Shown piece by piece: positions 34,698-43,242 of a stretch of 64,000 bases of DNA. The stretch is from Propionispora sp. 2/2-37. GTDB lineage: Bacteria > Bacillota > Negativicutes > Propionisporales > Propionisporaceae. Where the stretch lies: contig NZ_CYSP01000013.1 in assembly GCF_001298735.1 (NCBI RefSeq), positions 62,001 to 126,000 of the forward strand, in the 5' to 3' direction. Within the stretch, counting starts at the first letter, position 1, and the number at the start of each line of letters is the position of its first letter. The position numbers and the translations under genes were made by a program. The notes below the pieces were generated by a model. The model searched no databases. It saw nothing but the letters and a program-made list of their open reading frames with translations, and had not been told where the DNA came from.

Positions 34698-35864
34698 TTA
34701 CAAAATGCCTAGCTGCCGGGCGGCTGCGGCTATCTTGTCGGCTGCCGTTGCCAGCTGGCGCCTGTCATGTCCTGCGGTTACGGTAAGCCGCAGGCGGCTG
34801 GTGCCCGCAGGCACTGTCGGCGGACGGATGGCGCTAACCATAATCCCCTGTTCTTTAAGCTCGTCTGCCAGTTTCAGAGTATGTTCCTCCCCACCGACGA
34901 TCACCGCTATGATGGGTGTTATGCCTTCCGGTATATTCAGTCCGTTAGCCTTAAGCCTTGCTCTCAGGTATTGCGCGTTTTCGCCGAGTCGTTCAACCAT
35001 GTCCGGATGGGCGGACAACTCGCGTAAGGCGGCCAGCGCCGCGGCCGTGGTTGCCGGAGACAGGGCGGTGGAAAAGATAAAACTGCGCGCTTTGTTTCTT
35101 AAATAATCAATTAAATCCGTGGAGCCGGCAACAAAGCCGCCTTCTGCCGCCAGAGCCTTGCTTAATGTACCCATTTGAACCTGCACTTTGCGGCTTACGC
35201 CAAAAAAAGCCGCCGTACCTTTACCGGCAGATCCAAGCACCCCGGTTGCATGGGCATCGTCCACAATCACGATGGCGTTATGTTGCCCAGCTAAATCGGT
35301 AAGCTTGTCAAGCGGGGCGATGTCTCCGTCCATGCTGAAAACCCCGTCTGTCACAATCAGCTTTTTCCCCTGGCAGGAGGTATTTGCCAGTAATTGACCT
35401 AAATGATCCATATCGTTATGCCGATATACTACGACGCGGGCCCGGGATAGGCGGCAGCCATCAATGATACTGGCGTGATTGAGTTCGTCGCTGAAAATTG
35501 CATCATGGTTGTCGGCTAAAGCGCTGATAATACCAAGGTTAGCCATGTAGCCGGTATTGAAGACAAGGGCCGCTTCGGTTCCCTTGAATGCAGCTAATTC
35601 CTGCTCCAGCTGTGCAAAGAGCGGATGGCTTCCTGTCGTCAGCCTGGCGCCGCCCGCACCGGTACCGTATGCAGCAATTGCTGCCATTGCCGCTTTTTGC
35701 ACGGACGGATGATGAGTCAGGCTTAAATAATTGTTGGAAGCCAGTAATAAGTACTTTTGACTGTTTTGTTCTACTTCCAGCGGATTTATCGGATTAAGCG
35801 CGGCTGCCTGCCTGTACAGCCGGCGGCTTTTCATTTGCGCTAAAGCATCAGTCAGAAAATGCAT
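34698..35864 (-). CDS. bioF: 8-amino-7-oxononanoate synthase
   Basis: A 388-residue PLP enzyme that condenses pimeloyl-CoA (or -ACP) with alanine in the first ring-building step of biotin synthesis. Visible: NYLSLTHHPSVQKAA, YGTGAGGARLTTG, FNTGYMANLGI, DELNHASIIDG, IVIVDDAHATGVLG (the aspartate contacting PLP) and GTLSKALAAEGG (PLP lysine). The ATG at 35864 overlaps the end of bioW by 17 bases, so the genes are translationally coupled; a longer frame up to 35933 is not needed. It is the last gene of the BirA-controlled operon. Confidence 0.95.
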   Translation of the reverse strand: MHFLTDALAQMKSRRLYRQAAALNPINPLEVEQNSQKYLLLASNNYLSLTHHPSVQKAAMAAIAAYGTGAGGARLTTGSHPLFAQLEQELAAFKGTEAALVFNTGYMANLGIISALADNHDAIFSDELNHASIIDGCRLSRARVVVYRHNDMDHLGQLLANTSCQGKKLIVTDGVFSMDGDIAPLDKLTDLAGQHNAIVIVDDAHATGVLGSAGKGTAAFFGVSRKVQVQMGTLSKALAAEGGFVAGSTDLIDYLRNKARSFIFSTALSPATTAAALAALRELSAHPDMVERLGENAQYLRARLKANGLNIPEGITPIIAVIVGGEEHTLKLADELKEQGIMVSAIRPPTVPAGTSRLRLTVTAGHDRRQLATAADKIAAAARQLGIL

Positions 35865-36633
35865 CGGAGCTGCCTTCGCTTTCCGCCACTTGTACAAGTA
35901 CCGGCTGATTTTCCAGATAGGCTGTAATTTCATCTACAGCGGCATTGGGCGCAACAAAGAAAATCCGTCCGCCTACTTCGCTGCCGAAGGGTTTAAGATG
36001 GGTAATCCGGGTATAGCCGGCCGGTGAAGCAACGTAGCCCGTTATATATTCCGGATCGTCGGACCAGCAGAGTTCGGCCCTGATGCCGGGAGCCGAGCTC
36101 ACTTTAGAAGCTAATACCAACGCTTCTTTAATGTGGATATTTTGGTAACCCTGGCGGCTGAGCCAATGGTGGTAGGCCTGTTCATCTTCAACATCCATAC
36201 GTGATACGCGGACACCGCGCTCTCCGGTTTTATCCAGCCTTTTGCCGGTAGCGGCACAGACCAGCATAGCGCCGCGCAGACTATGAGTCAGACCTGTTAA
36301 CAGTTCCAGTCCTTTGGCGGCAGCCTGCCTGGTAACGCCGGCCTGTATGAGCTTTTCCCGGGCGGCTGCCCGGCCTGCCGCGATATGATCCACAGCCACC
36401 GTCTGTATTGCCAGGCATTTGATTTTACGAATAGCAGAACAGGCTACCGCCTCCACGGTAATATTGATAAAGTCAGCTTCACCACGGCTATGGGTTAATG
36501 CCCGTTCCAGCATATAAGCGGCAAGCGTACTCAAACATTCTTTTTTTACAAGGCGTTCTGCACCGGAAATATGTTTGCCGCCGACTTCATGGGCACCGCC
36601 CTGAGCGGCTCGCATTCTAACGCTGAAAAGCAT
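35848..36633 (-). CDS. bioW: 6-carboxyhexanoate-CoA ligase (pimeloyl-CoA synthetase)
   Basis: A 261-residue enzyme that activates pimelate with ATP and CoA, giving pimeloyl-CoA for BioF. The family landmarks are SVRMRAAQGGAHEVGGKHISGAERL at the start and ERGVRVSRMD and GYVASPAGYTRI later. It depends on a free pimelate supply. It sits directly between an S-component-like membrane protein (six bases upstream) and bioF (17-base overlap), in an operon with a BirA-type operator. The presence of bioW rather than bioC/bioH indicates that biotin synthesis here starts from pimelate. Confidence 0.95.
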   Translation of the reverse strand: MLFSVRMRAAQGGAHEVGGKHISGAERLVKKECLSTLAAYMLERALTHSRGEADFINITVEAVACSAIRKIKCLAIQTVAVDHIAAGRAAAREKLIQAGVTRQAAAKGLELLTGLTHSLRGAMLVCAATGKRLDKTGERGVRVSRMDVEDEQAYHHWLSRQGYQNIHIKEALVLASKVSSAPGIRAELCWSDDPEYITGYVASPAGYTRITHLKPFGSEVGGRIFFVAPNAAVDEITAYLENQPVLVQVAESEGSSDAFSD

Positions 36634-36639
36634 ACTGTA

Positions 36640-37137
36640 TCACTCTTTTCTTTCTTTTATTCTGGAAAGTAACCCTGTCAGCGGCCAAGCCGTTGCCGCG
36701 GTAAAGAGCATTCCGGGCAAAGCCGCCATTACCAGCGGCCAGGCTGCTTGGTCAAGGATGTACCCTAAGACCAGCCGGGCGGCCAGGGAGCCGAGCGGAC
36801 CCGCCGCCACAACCGCCGGCAGGGAGCGGCCGGCAACAAGTATCACCAGTCCGGCAACTACCCGAAATACGATAGCAATACCCACATGGATTACCGATTG
36901 TGTACCTAGTACCAGGCCGGCCAAACTGGCGAGCATCCCGGCAGTCAGATATTTGGTAAAACCAAATACAGCGCAGATGGCTACAGCCAGCGGCGCCGAT
37001 AGCTGAAACTCGGTCCCGGGTATTAGGCCGGGCAGTTTAAAGGTTCCGGTAATCGCGATAAAAGCGGCCAGCAGGCCGACTTCCGTGATCCATTGTACTC
37101 TGCTTTGCGGAACCATGCGAAGCGGTAAGTTCAACAT
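36640..37137 (-). CDS. ECF-type S-component-like membrane protein in the bio operon
   Basis: A 165-residue membrane protein with about five helices (LLAAFIAITGTFKLPGLIPG, FGFTKYLTAGMLASLAGLVLG and further segments). Size and topology fit substrate-binding S components of ECF transporters, but the sequence does not look like classical BioY. It is the first gene behind the BirA operator and precedes bioW by six bases, so it likely takes up biotin or a precursor such as pimelate. No energising ECF module is in the window. GGAGG precedes the ATG at 37137; the longer frame runs into the operator. Confidence 0.65.
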   Translation of the reverse strand: MLNLPLRMVPQSRVQWITEVGLLAAFIAITGTFKLPGLIPGTEFQLSAPLAVAICAVFGFTKYLTAGMLASLAGLVLGTQSVIHVGIAIVFRVVAGLVILVAGRSLPAVVAAGPLGSLAARLVLGYILDQAAWPLVMAALPGMLFTAATAWPLTGLLSRIKERKE

Positions 37138-37150
37138 CCACCCTCCTTGT

Positions 37151-37182
37151 TTGTTAACTATTATGTAATTTTTGGTTAACAA
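37151..37182 (-). promoter_or_regulatory. BirA operator
   Basis: TTGTTAAC and GTTAACAA separated by 16 bases, the consensus binding site for BirA in Firmicutes. It lies 14 bases before the start of the bio operon. Confidence 0.9.
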
Positions 37183-37186
37183 ATTA

Positions 37187-37216
37187 ATTATATAGGATTT
37201 AGGGCAACTGTAGCAA
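37187..37216 (-). promoter_or_regulatory. Promoter of the bio operon
   Basis: On the minus strand, TTGCTA (37211-37216) and TATAAT (37187-37192), 18-base spacer. The BirA operator begins just downstream, so bound BirA would block transcription. Confidence 0.6.
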
Positions 37217-37335
37217 GGGTTAATAAGAAAGGGCAGGAGAAATGTACAACCGCCATACCGCTTTTTAGGAAGGTAATGTCAGGAAACTCAAGCGGGTATT
37301 TATAACCGGCTTGAAAAAACACGAAGATAAAACTA

Positions 37336-37372
37336 AAAACAGTGTTAGTCCCTCTGGCTAACACTGTTTTTT
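37336..37372 (-). terminator. Terminator after mgsA
   Basis: AAAACAGTGTTAG pairs with CTAACACTGTTTT around a nine-base loop; T-run on the minus strand. Confidence 0.85.
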
Positions 37373-37468
37373 CTATCGTTTTATGTAAGTCTCATTCTTT
37401 AAGAAGGGAAAGGCTGAGTGAAATAAGTCGGGTACTGGCCCTGTTTTTAACGTAACCGCATAGGACTT

Positions 37469-37918
37469 TTAAAAAGTTCTCTTTTTAAGCTGGGAAAAGT
37501 CCAGTACATTTCGTTCATACTCTTCTTCCATGAGTGACGAAGTTAAAAAGAAGTCTGCCGAGGATTGATTCATGGCCACGGGCACATCATATAAAACTGC
37601 GATACGCAACAAAGCCTTGACATCGGGATCATGAGGCTGAGCCGCCAAGGGGTCCCAGAAAAAAACCATGAAATTTACTTCATTAGCAACAATACAGGCG
37701 CCGATTTGCTGATCGCCGCCGAGCGGGCCGCTTTGATACGCCTTGACCGAAAGTCCGGTGTGTTGAGATATCATTGCCGACGTAGTTCCCGTACCACAAA
37801 GAAAATGATTGCTTAATAGTTGCTTCCGTTTCATGGCCCAGCTGACCAGATCCTGTTTTCTGTTATCATGCGCGATTAAGGCAATGCGCTTTTGTTTTTC
37901 CAGTTTGAATTGGCTCAT
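37469..37918 (-). CDS. mgsA: Methylglyoxal synthase
   Basis: A 149-residue enzyme converting dihydroxyacetone phosphate to methylglyoxal and phosphate, a bypass used when sugar phosphates accumulate. Landmarks: RIALIAHDNRKQDLVSWA, CGTGTTSAMI (phosphate-binding), SGPLGGDQQIGA (catalytic Asp in GGDQQ) and FFWDPLAAQPHDPDVKALLR. GGGGAGAG lies before the ATG. It is a single gene with its own terminator. Confidence 0.96.
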   Translation of the reverse strand: MSQFKLEKQKRIALIAHDNRKQDLVSWAMKRKQLLSNHFLCGTGTTSAMISQHTGLSVKAYQSGPLGGDQQIGACIVANEVNFMVFFWDPLAAQPHDPDVKALLRIAVLYDVPVAMNQSSADFFLTSSLMEEEYERNVLDFSQLKKRTF

Positions 37919-38167
37919 TTGTTCTCTCTCCCCGGCTTTTTATTTTCCCTAGGCTTAAAGCTAAACGCAAGGTAACTATAAGGAATTATCTTGATTATAG
38001 TATAGATGGACAAATTTGTGAATAATGTAAAGACTCAAATAAAGCGTATTTCTCATTACTCCGGCTAGAGCTAAAAAGCCTCTTCTCGGCGCGGGTGTTT
38101 TACTTTTTTATTGACTAGGCTGCAAAATAAGTAGGATAATAGATAAAAATGCTAATAACACATTCAC

Positions 38168-38268
38168 CGTAAACGGATCGTAAAGGCGTAACTATGGTAC
38201 TGCGGACGGAGCCCGTCGATGATTGCCAGGCTGCCATCGCCGGTGATACCTGGTATAGCCTGTTTTTT
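38168..38268 (+). ncRNA. Degenerate c-di-GMP-I riboswitch-like leader with terminator
   Basis: The 3' half (38181-38235) aligns closely with the riboswitch at 27325: CTATGG, a GACG/CGTC stem and ATGATTGCCAGGCTGCC. The 5' GGCAAAC strand that should pair with the end is not present and the tetraloop stem is unclear. A terminator hairpin (38242-38260, GGTGATACC against GGTATAGCC, then six T) follows, as in a real expression platform. The gene behind it is a broken GGDEF-EAL gene, so riboswitch and gene may have decayed together. Confidence 0.55.
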
Positions 38269-38341
38269 ATGATAAGAAGCTGCTGGAAAAGCGATATTGT
38301 CAGCACTGACCTGGTCGTGACGGTGAGAGGAGCCCTTGGAC

Positions 38342-39603
38342 ATGCACCTGATTAGTACTAAAAAGTTTGCCGGCAATTTATCTTTGCTAAAATATGTTAT
38401 CCTTCTTTTTGGCGCGTTTCTTTTATGTTTTATCTGGGGAGGGCTTTTGCATAAAGTAGAAAGCGAACGGGCGATAGAAATCAATAGTGCTGTACGGCCG
38501 GGCAGCGTATCGTAGCTACGGCCGGCAGCGGCGCATTTGTGGCGCGTATCGGCGGTGATGAATTTGTCGTGATTCTGCCCGGGACAAGTGGACGGACGGA
38601 AATTGCCGGCATAGCGGACAACATTGTCCGGGAGCTGGGTATCAGCTATGATGTGTGGGAAGAAAGTTTTTCCATGTCGGCGAGTATTGGCATAGCTGTT
38701 TACCCTGCAGATGGCAATACTGCTGAAGAAATATTAAAAAACGCCGATAATGCCATGTATGCTGCGAAAAGAAAGGATAAGAACGGCTGGTGCTTTTACG
38801 AAGCCTTTATGCAGTCGGAAGCGCTGGAAAAAACGGTACTGAGAAACAGCCTGCGTTATGCGGTCGAACGGAAAGAACTCTCACTGGCATATCAGCCGCA
38901 GGCTGCCGCTAAGGGAGCAGCCGTCGTCGGCTTCGAAGCCCTGCTGCGCTGGGACAGTCCGGAGCACGGCCCGGTATCACCCGGCTGTTTTATTCCCGTA
39001 GCCGAGCAAAGCGGACTGATTCAGCCTATGGGGGCCTGGGTGCTGAAGGAGGCCTGTGCATTTGCCAGGCGATTGGCGGATCATGGTTATGAAGATATTT
39101 ATATAGCCGTTAATGTATCCGCAAAACAGATAGCAGCCGATGATTTTGTTGGGGTTGTCCGCGGCGCTCTGGCTGAAGCCGGCATCAAGCCGGGTCAGAT
39201 CGAGTTGGAAATTACCGAAAGCTTTCTGATGAGCTCCATGGAAGATGCAAAGCGCAAGTTTGGCGAGCTGCGTGCTACCGGGATCCGTTTGGCGCTGGAT
39301 GACTTCGGGACCGGGTTTTCATCCTTAACCTATTTATGGAATTTGCCGGTCACCAAGCTGAAAATTGATAAATCGTTTATTGACATTATCATGCACGATA
39401 CCGCCAAGACGAATATAGTGAGCACCATTATTAAAATGGCCCACGATTTTAACATGGTTGTCGTGGCGGAAGGGGTGGAAACTGAGCAGCAATATACCTA
39501 CCTGACCGAAAACTCCTGTGACCTGATCCAGGGGTATTATATCAGCAGGCCGGTTGATGAGACGGAAGCAATCCGGTTGCTGCATAAGGGGAAGGATACC
39601 TAA
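38342..39603 (+). pseudogene. GGDEF-EAL cyclic-di-GMP enzyme with internal deletion
   Basis: The first part (ATG at 38342, GAGAGGAG upstream) encodes a membrane anchor and the start of a sensor (YVILLFGAFLLCFIWGGLLH, then KVESERAIEINSAV) and stops at about 38514. A second frame picks up inside a GGDEF domain (QRIVATAGSGAFVARIGGDE) and continues through a complete EAL domain: EALLRW, VNVSAKQI, ELEITESFLM, LDDFGTGFSSL, KIDKSFID, VAEGVET. Most of the sensor and half the GGDEF domain are missing and the frame is broken. At the junction ACGGCCGGGCAGCG and ACGGCCGGCAGCG lie 25 bases apart. An EAL fragment from 38539 could be made, and its EAL residues look active. Confidence 0.85.
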
Positions 39604-39648
39604 AAGGGTATCAGCCGGACAGGGGGAAGCTTTCCCGGCAGCCGGGCC

Positions 39649-39984
39649 TCAGCTTTTTTCCGCAACGGTTAATTCTTCCTGAATGAAAGCACTGAATTCC
39701 TGGCGTATGCGGTTTTGATCTTGCAGCCCCTGCCGGTAGGCAATTTCGGCCGCAAGCCCGGACTCGAAGGCGGTGAAGGTTTCATAATCCATAACCAGAT
39801 CAAGCAGTTCCGGGTGCTGCGCTTTCAGCTCCCAGGCGAGATTCATGAGCTGTGTCAGCGTGGCGCGGACGTCCGATACGGCTTTGCCGTACTTTGCATC
39901 CGCAGTGCCGGCTGTGAGCAGGATGTCGTTCACCCTGTCAAAAACATACTGATCAAACGCCTGGGTTAAGATATTTTTTAACAT
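39649..39984 (-). CDS. Hypothetical protein (111 aa)
   Basis: An unrecognised soluble, mainly helical protein rich in Leu, Glu and Ala. It begins MLKNILTQAFDQYVFDRVND and includes LMNLAWELKAQHPELLDLV and a Gln-rich GLQDQNRIRQEF. The ATG at 39984 is preceded by AGGGGGT, and an upstream frame to 40020 lacks a site, so the shorter form is chosen. It stands alone, converging on the GGDEF-EAL remnant. No transmembrane helix or signal peptide. Confidence 0.7.
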   Translation of the reverse strand: MLKNILTQAFDQYVFDRVNDILLTAGTADAKYGKAVSDVRATLTQLMNLAWELKAQHPELLDLVMDYETFTAFESGLAAEIAYRQGLQDQNRIRQEFSAFIQEELTVAEKS

Positions 39985-40475
39985 ATGTATACCCCCTATA
40001 CTTAAGCTGCGGCACGGCAAAGAACATGGCCGCCAGCTTGTTTACAGGGGAAATTAAAAAGCGCATGCGAGGGTTACCCTACACATGCGCTTTGCTTCGT
40101 CTTCTGCACAATCCCCAATAGCCGGTCAGCCGGGAACGATCCGGCAAGCCGGTACGGCATCTCTTCTGCCGGCAAAGACAAATTGAGGAGGGGTTGAATC
40201 AGCTGCTGCATCAAGCCGCACCAACAGCCGCATCCTGGCGGCAGTGCCATTATACAGAGCCTGCCGCTTGTGCTGGGCAGGAAGGACGTTGTATAATAAA
40301 CATGTCGTCCGTGGACAGCCTGGCTGTTACGTGTAGGTGCTCGTACACCTTGCGCGTGCCTGCAAGTGCTCCTACACTTTCAGGTCACGGCGACTTTTTA
40401 ATTTCCACCTATTTCTAATTATAGCCTGTTTTTAGTGAATTGCAAGGTACGGCAGGCCTTGCGGGAAAAAATTTT
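39985..40475. other. Intergenic region with hairpins
   Basis: About 490 bases without a convincing gene. It holds a hairpin at 40058-40093 (AAAGCGCATG/CATGCGCTTT) and another at 40331-40377. A short plus-strand frame at 40194 behind GAGGAGGGG has poor composition and was not called. Confidence 0.5.
40331..40377. repeat. Two-part hairpin
   Basis: GTGTAGG pairs with CCTACAC, and inside it CACCTTGC pairs with GCAAGTG. There is no adjacent gene start. Its role is unknown. Confidence 0.5.
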
Positions 40476-41237
40476 TCACTGACAGTTAATTGTTTCACTG
40501 CGAGAAGGAGCAGAGGAAACCGCCCGGGGCCGGTTCTGTTCCGGTTTATTGCCGGCCTTGGTTATCAGTGCCAGATCATGGTACTTATTGAGCCGCCCCC
40601 AGCGCTTGATTCCAAACTGTTCCTCGAAGTTGATCCTTTCCACGGACCATTGACCGTTTTCAAATACATGCAAACTTTTCGGGTTATAATAAATAACCTT
40701 CACCGGTTTTTCTCCCGTAGCGTCAGACAGCTTTTGGGCAAATTCGGCTACCTTTTCCTGCTTGAAGGGATTGTAAAAATAGAATAGGGTACCATCCGGC
40801 GGGAGATTGGCGACTGCGTCGCCCGGGATTATTTTCACGTTAGGATGGCCGGCAAACTGGCGGGCGGTAGCAGAAGCTATTTGAGGCTCAATTTCCAGGC
40901 CGATGATTTGATTCGGCAGTCTTTGGCTCAGCCAGTAATTGATGACCCGCCCTTTACCGCAGCCTACATCGACAAGAATATCATCCGGTTTAATATTCAC
41001 GGTACTAAACAGCATCGGCATTACGCTGTAGTCGGTGTGGTAGACTTCATTGGCTCCTAACTGTTGATAGTTGCTTGCCTGGTTGCCATGCAAAACCCGG
41101 CCGCTATATTTTATATCCAGATAGGTATCGCGCAAATAGGACGCCAAGGCATCGGCACAGACCAGCGTGACATATTTCAAGGTCTGGCTGCAGCCTTCTT
41201 CTTTTATTCTGGCATTTAGGCGATTCAGCAGATTCAA
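40476..41237 (-). CDS. SAM-dependent methyltransferase-like protein
   Basis: A 253-residue class I methyltransferase-like protein. The SAM-binding motif is ILVDVGCGKGRVINYWL (about residues 87-103), followed by IIGLEIEPQIAS and the later FYFYNPFKQEKV, which stands where the catalytic N/DPPY-type motif is expected. The N-terminal part (about 1-70) is family-specific. The start is a TTG at 41237 with GGAGGTGAT five bases upstream. The substrate cannot be deduced; the gene is not in an operon. Confidence 0.8.
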   Translation of the reverse strand: MNLLNRLNARIKEEGCSQTLKYVTLVCADALASYLRDTYLDIKYSGRVLHGNQASNYQQLGANEVYHTDYSVMPMLFSTVNIKPDDILVDVGCGKGRVINYWLSQRLPNQIIGLEIEPQIASATARQFAGHPNVKIIPGDAVANLPPDGTLFYFYNPFKQEKVAEFAQKLSDATGEKPVKVIYYNPKSLHVFENGQWSVERINFEEQFGIKRWGRLNKYHDLALITKAGNKPEQNRPRAVSSAPSRSETINCQ

Positions 41238-41323
41238 TCCACATCACCTCCGATAATTCTCTTACCTTATTTGTTCCCCATTGCCGCAGGAATGTTACTG
41301 TAAGTTTCTGGCGGTCATTCAAC

Positions 41324-41366
41324 GTAGATAAAGACAGCTTTCGATCGGAAAGCTGTCTTTATCTAC
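41324..41366. terminator. Long inverted repeat, probable terminator
   Basis: Perfect 19-base arms (GTAGATAAAGACAGCTTTC and its complement) around a five-base loop. It lies downstream of the kor operon and upstream of the methyltransferase gene, both on the minus strand. Confidence 0.7.
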
Positions 41367-41472
41367 GCCTTTTTCCTATATTGTTCTATACTAATCAAAA
41401 TCAATTCGGTCCAATGCACTCCGCATTCCGATAAACCAATTAGCATCGCAGCGAATAAACGGAAATCAACGT

Positions 41473-41739
41473 TTAGAGAGGTTTTTTTTCAATGCGAATG
41501 GCACAATCGGGGCAGACCATTTGGCACATGCCGCAAACGATACAGCCCTCCATTCTTGGCTGAACTCTTGGCGTACCGTAAACGCCGAGTTCCTTTGACC
41601 AATGAATGACTTTGGTAGGGCACTTATAGATACAAAGTCCACAGCCTTTACAGAGCCCGGGAAACCCAAGCCATATTCCCCGGGGATTGTCATAGCGGAC
41701 AACGTTCCAGTTTGTTTTTTTTTCTTCCGGTTTATCCAT
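41473..41739 (-). CDS. korD: 2-oxoacid:ferredoxin oxidoreductase, delta subunit (ferredoxin)
   Basis: An 88-residue ferredoxin-like subunit with two [4Fe-4S] motifs, CKGCGLCIYKCP and CIVCGMCQMVCPDCA, which carries electrons from the catalytic subunits to ferredoxin. It overlaps the end of korC by eight bases, indicating coupled translation. It is the last gene of the four-gene set. Confidence 0.92.
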   Translation of the reverse strand: MDKPEEKKTNWNVVRYDNPRGIWLGFPGLCKGCGLCIYKCPTKVIHWSKELGVYGTPRVQPRMEGCIVCGMCQMVCPDCAIRIEKKPL

Positions 41740-42466
41740 TTGTCTCTCCTTTAAAAAGAGTGCTCATGAGTTCATAGCCTCGTATTAGCGCTTTATTGTT
41801 TAGTTCCCGCAGGCTGCCGTTTTTCTTATATTTCGCTGCCAGCTTATTTTCCAATGCTTGTTCTATCGCTGCCAGCGGTACTATGTTTATGGCGGCAGCC
41901 ACTACGCCCAGGATCATAATATTGAACACTCGCGGGGTCAGTTCATTTTTGGCAATGTCATTAGCCGGGAAGGACAGGATATGTTTCACGTTACGCGGTA
42001 TTTTCTTTTCGCTAACTTCATTGCGGTGATAGAAATTACAGCTTCGGTTATCACCCAGGTCTTCTTCGCCGACTTTTACTTCTTCCCGGCTGATCGGGCA
42101 GGGAGGAGTGCTTTCAAAATATTGGATTCCGATAATTTCATCGTTTACTTGGGCCGGTTCGATCAGGGAGTTATCGTAAATATAGACGGTATCTTTGCCG
42201 GCGTGGTGCCTGGTGCGGGACAGAGCTCTTGAACTTAGTGCGATCAAAAAATCGGCTAGCTCAAACTTGGGTGCGCCTATTTTTTTACCGCTGTCTGTAA
42301 TCTGCAAATAAGCCATGGAGATGCCGCCGCGCTGCTCAACTCCGAAGTTGGGAATATACAGTGCTTCTTTTTGACTGTGATTAGCGGCTTCTGCCAATAT
42401 TTCGGCAATGGATTGTATCCCCTGGCCGCCTTCGCCGGCAAGCAGTATCTTAATGATGTCCTGCAT
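41732..42466 (-). CDS. korC: 2-oxoacid:ferredoxin oxidoreductase, gamma subunit
   Basis: A 244-residue gamma subunit with the family start KILLAGEGGQGIQSIAEILA and IPNFGVEQRGGISMAYLQI. It joins alpha and beta subunits in the coenzyme-A-binding part of the enzyme. The ATG at 42466 (GAGGAGG upstream) overlaps the end of korB by 17 bases. A longer frame to 42598 lies within korB and is not used. A C-terminal insert holds one scattered cysteine set (SRSCNFYHRNEV area) of unclear role. Confidence 0.9.
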   Translation of the reverse strand: MQDIIKILLAGEGGQGIQSIAEILAEAANHSQKEALYIPNFGVEQRGGISMAYLQITDSGKKIGAPKFELADFLIALSSRALSRTRHHAGKDTVYIYDNSLIEPAQVNDEIIGIQYFESTPPCPISREEVKVGEEDLGDNRSCNFYHRNEVSEKKIPRNVKHILSFPANDIAKNELTPRVFNIMILGVVAAAINIVPLAAIEQALENKLAAKYKKNGSLRELNNKALIRGYELMSTLFKGETNG

Positions 42467-43238
42467 GGGAGCCCTCCTCAGTGACGGGGACTTTGATTTC
42501 GCCGATTTTAAAATACGACCCCATCTCTTTCTCAAGAAAATTCCAGGTTTCTTCGGCGTTCGTTTTCCAGTTCGTCGGGCAGGAAGACAGTGCCTCAATG
42601 AAAGATATACCGCGGCCGGATAGTTGGTTTTCCAGTCCCTTGCGGATGAATTTAGTCAACTGCTTGATATTTGACATGGTCCCTCTGGCGATATAGGCAC
42701 CTTCCTGGCTAATGGCCGCAACGGTTTCGGGGCCGAGGAAGGGAGGACCTGATAATTCAACATTCTTTCCATCGGGACTTGTCTCGGTAATTTGCTCCGG
42801 CAGCGTAGTCGGGGCCATTTGACCACCCGTCATAGCATAGTTGGCGTTGTTGACCAGTATAATGGTAATCTTTTCATTGCGTAATGCGGCATTGACTAGA
42901 TGCTGGCTTCCAATGGCGTAGCCGCCACCGTCACCCATATAAGCAATTCCTACAATTTCAGGTGTGGCCCGCTTAGCGCCGGCAATGAAAGGGGTTGTTC
43001 TTCCATGATGAGTTTGGATACAATTGGTATTGAAGAAATTCCAGCTTAACAGCGAACAGCCGATATCACAGCCGTAAACCACTTTGTCGGCTATCTGTAA
43101 TTCATCTATGGCCTGTCCCAGGCATTTAAGGACGATGCCATGGCCACAGCCGGGACAGAAATTGTGCGGTTTGGTAGTTGTCAGCCAGGAGCGGGGAAAA
43201 GCTGGTTGGAATCTTCCTTCTACTAGTAGATCTTGCAT
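42450..43238 (-). CDS. korB: 2-oxoacid:ferredoxin oxidoreductase, beta subunit (TPP-binding)
   Basis: A 262-residue thiamine-diphosphate-binding subunit: FCPGCGHGIVLKCLGQAI (iron-sulfur/TPP region), CDIGCSLLSWNFFNTN, GDGGGYAIGSQHLVNAALRN (the GDG TPP motif) and VNNANYAMTGGQMAPTTL. It decarboxylates the 2-oxoacid. I place the start at the ATG 43238, five bases after korA, in preference to one overlapping korA. The substrate specificity (2-oxoglutarate or a branched-chain 2-oxoacid) is not evident. Confidence 0.93.
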   Translation of the reverse strand: MQDLLVEGRFQPAFPRSWLTTTKPHNFCPGCGHGIVLKCLGQAIDELQIADKVVYGCDIGCSLLSWNFFNTNCIQTHHGRTTPFIAGAKRATPEIVGIAYMGDGGGYAIGSQHLVNAALRNEKITIILVNNANYAMTGGQMAPTTLPEQITETSPDGKNVELSGPPFLGPETVAAISQEGAYIARGTMSNIKQLTKFIRKGLENQLSGRGISFIEALSSCPTNWKTNAEETWNFLEKEMGSYFKIGEIKVPVTEEGSHAGHH

Positions 43239-43242
43239 TTGA

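Noticed and set aside
38164..38484. 106-residue minus-strand frame over the riboswitch-like leader
   Set aside because: It covers the leader and pseudogene start, has no ribosome site and no family.
40194..40418. Plus-strand frame beginning with a TTG behind GAGGAGGGG
   Set aside because: Amino acid make-up is not protein-like, it spans a hairpin, and no family is seen; the ribosome-site match may be chance.
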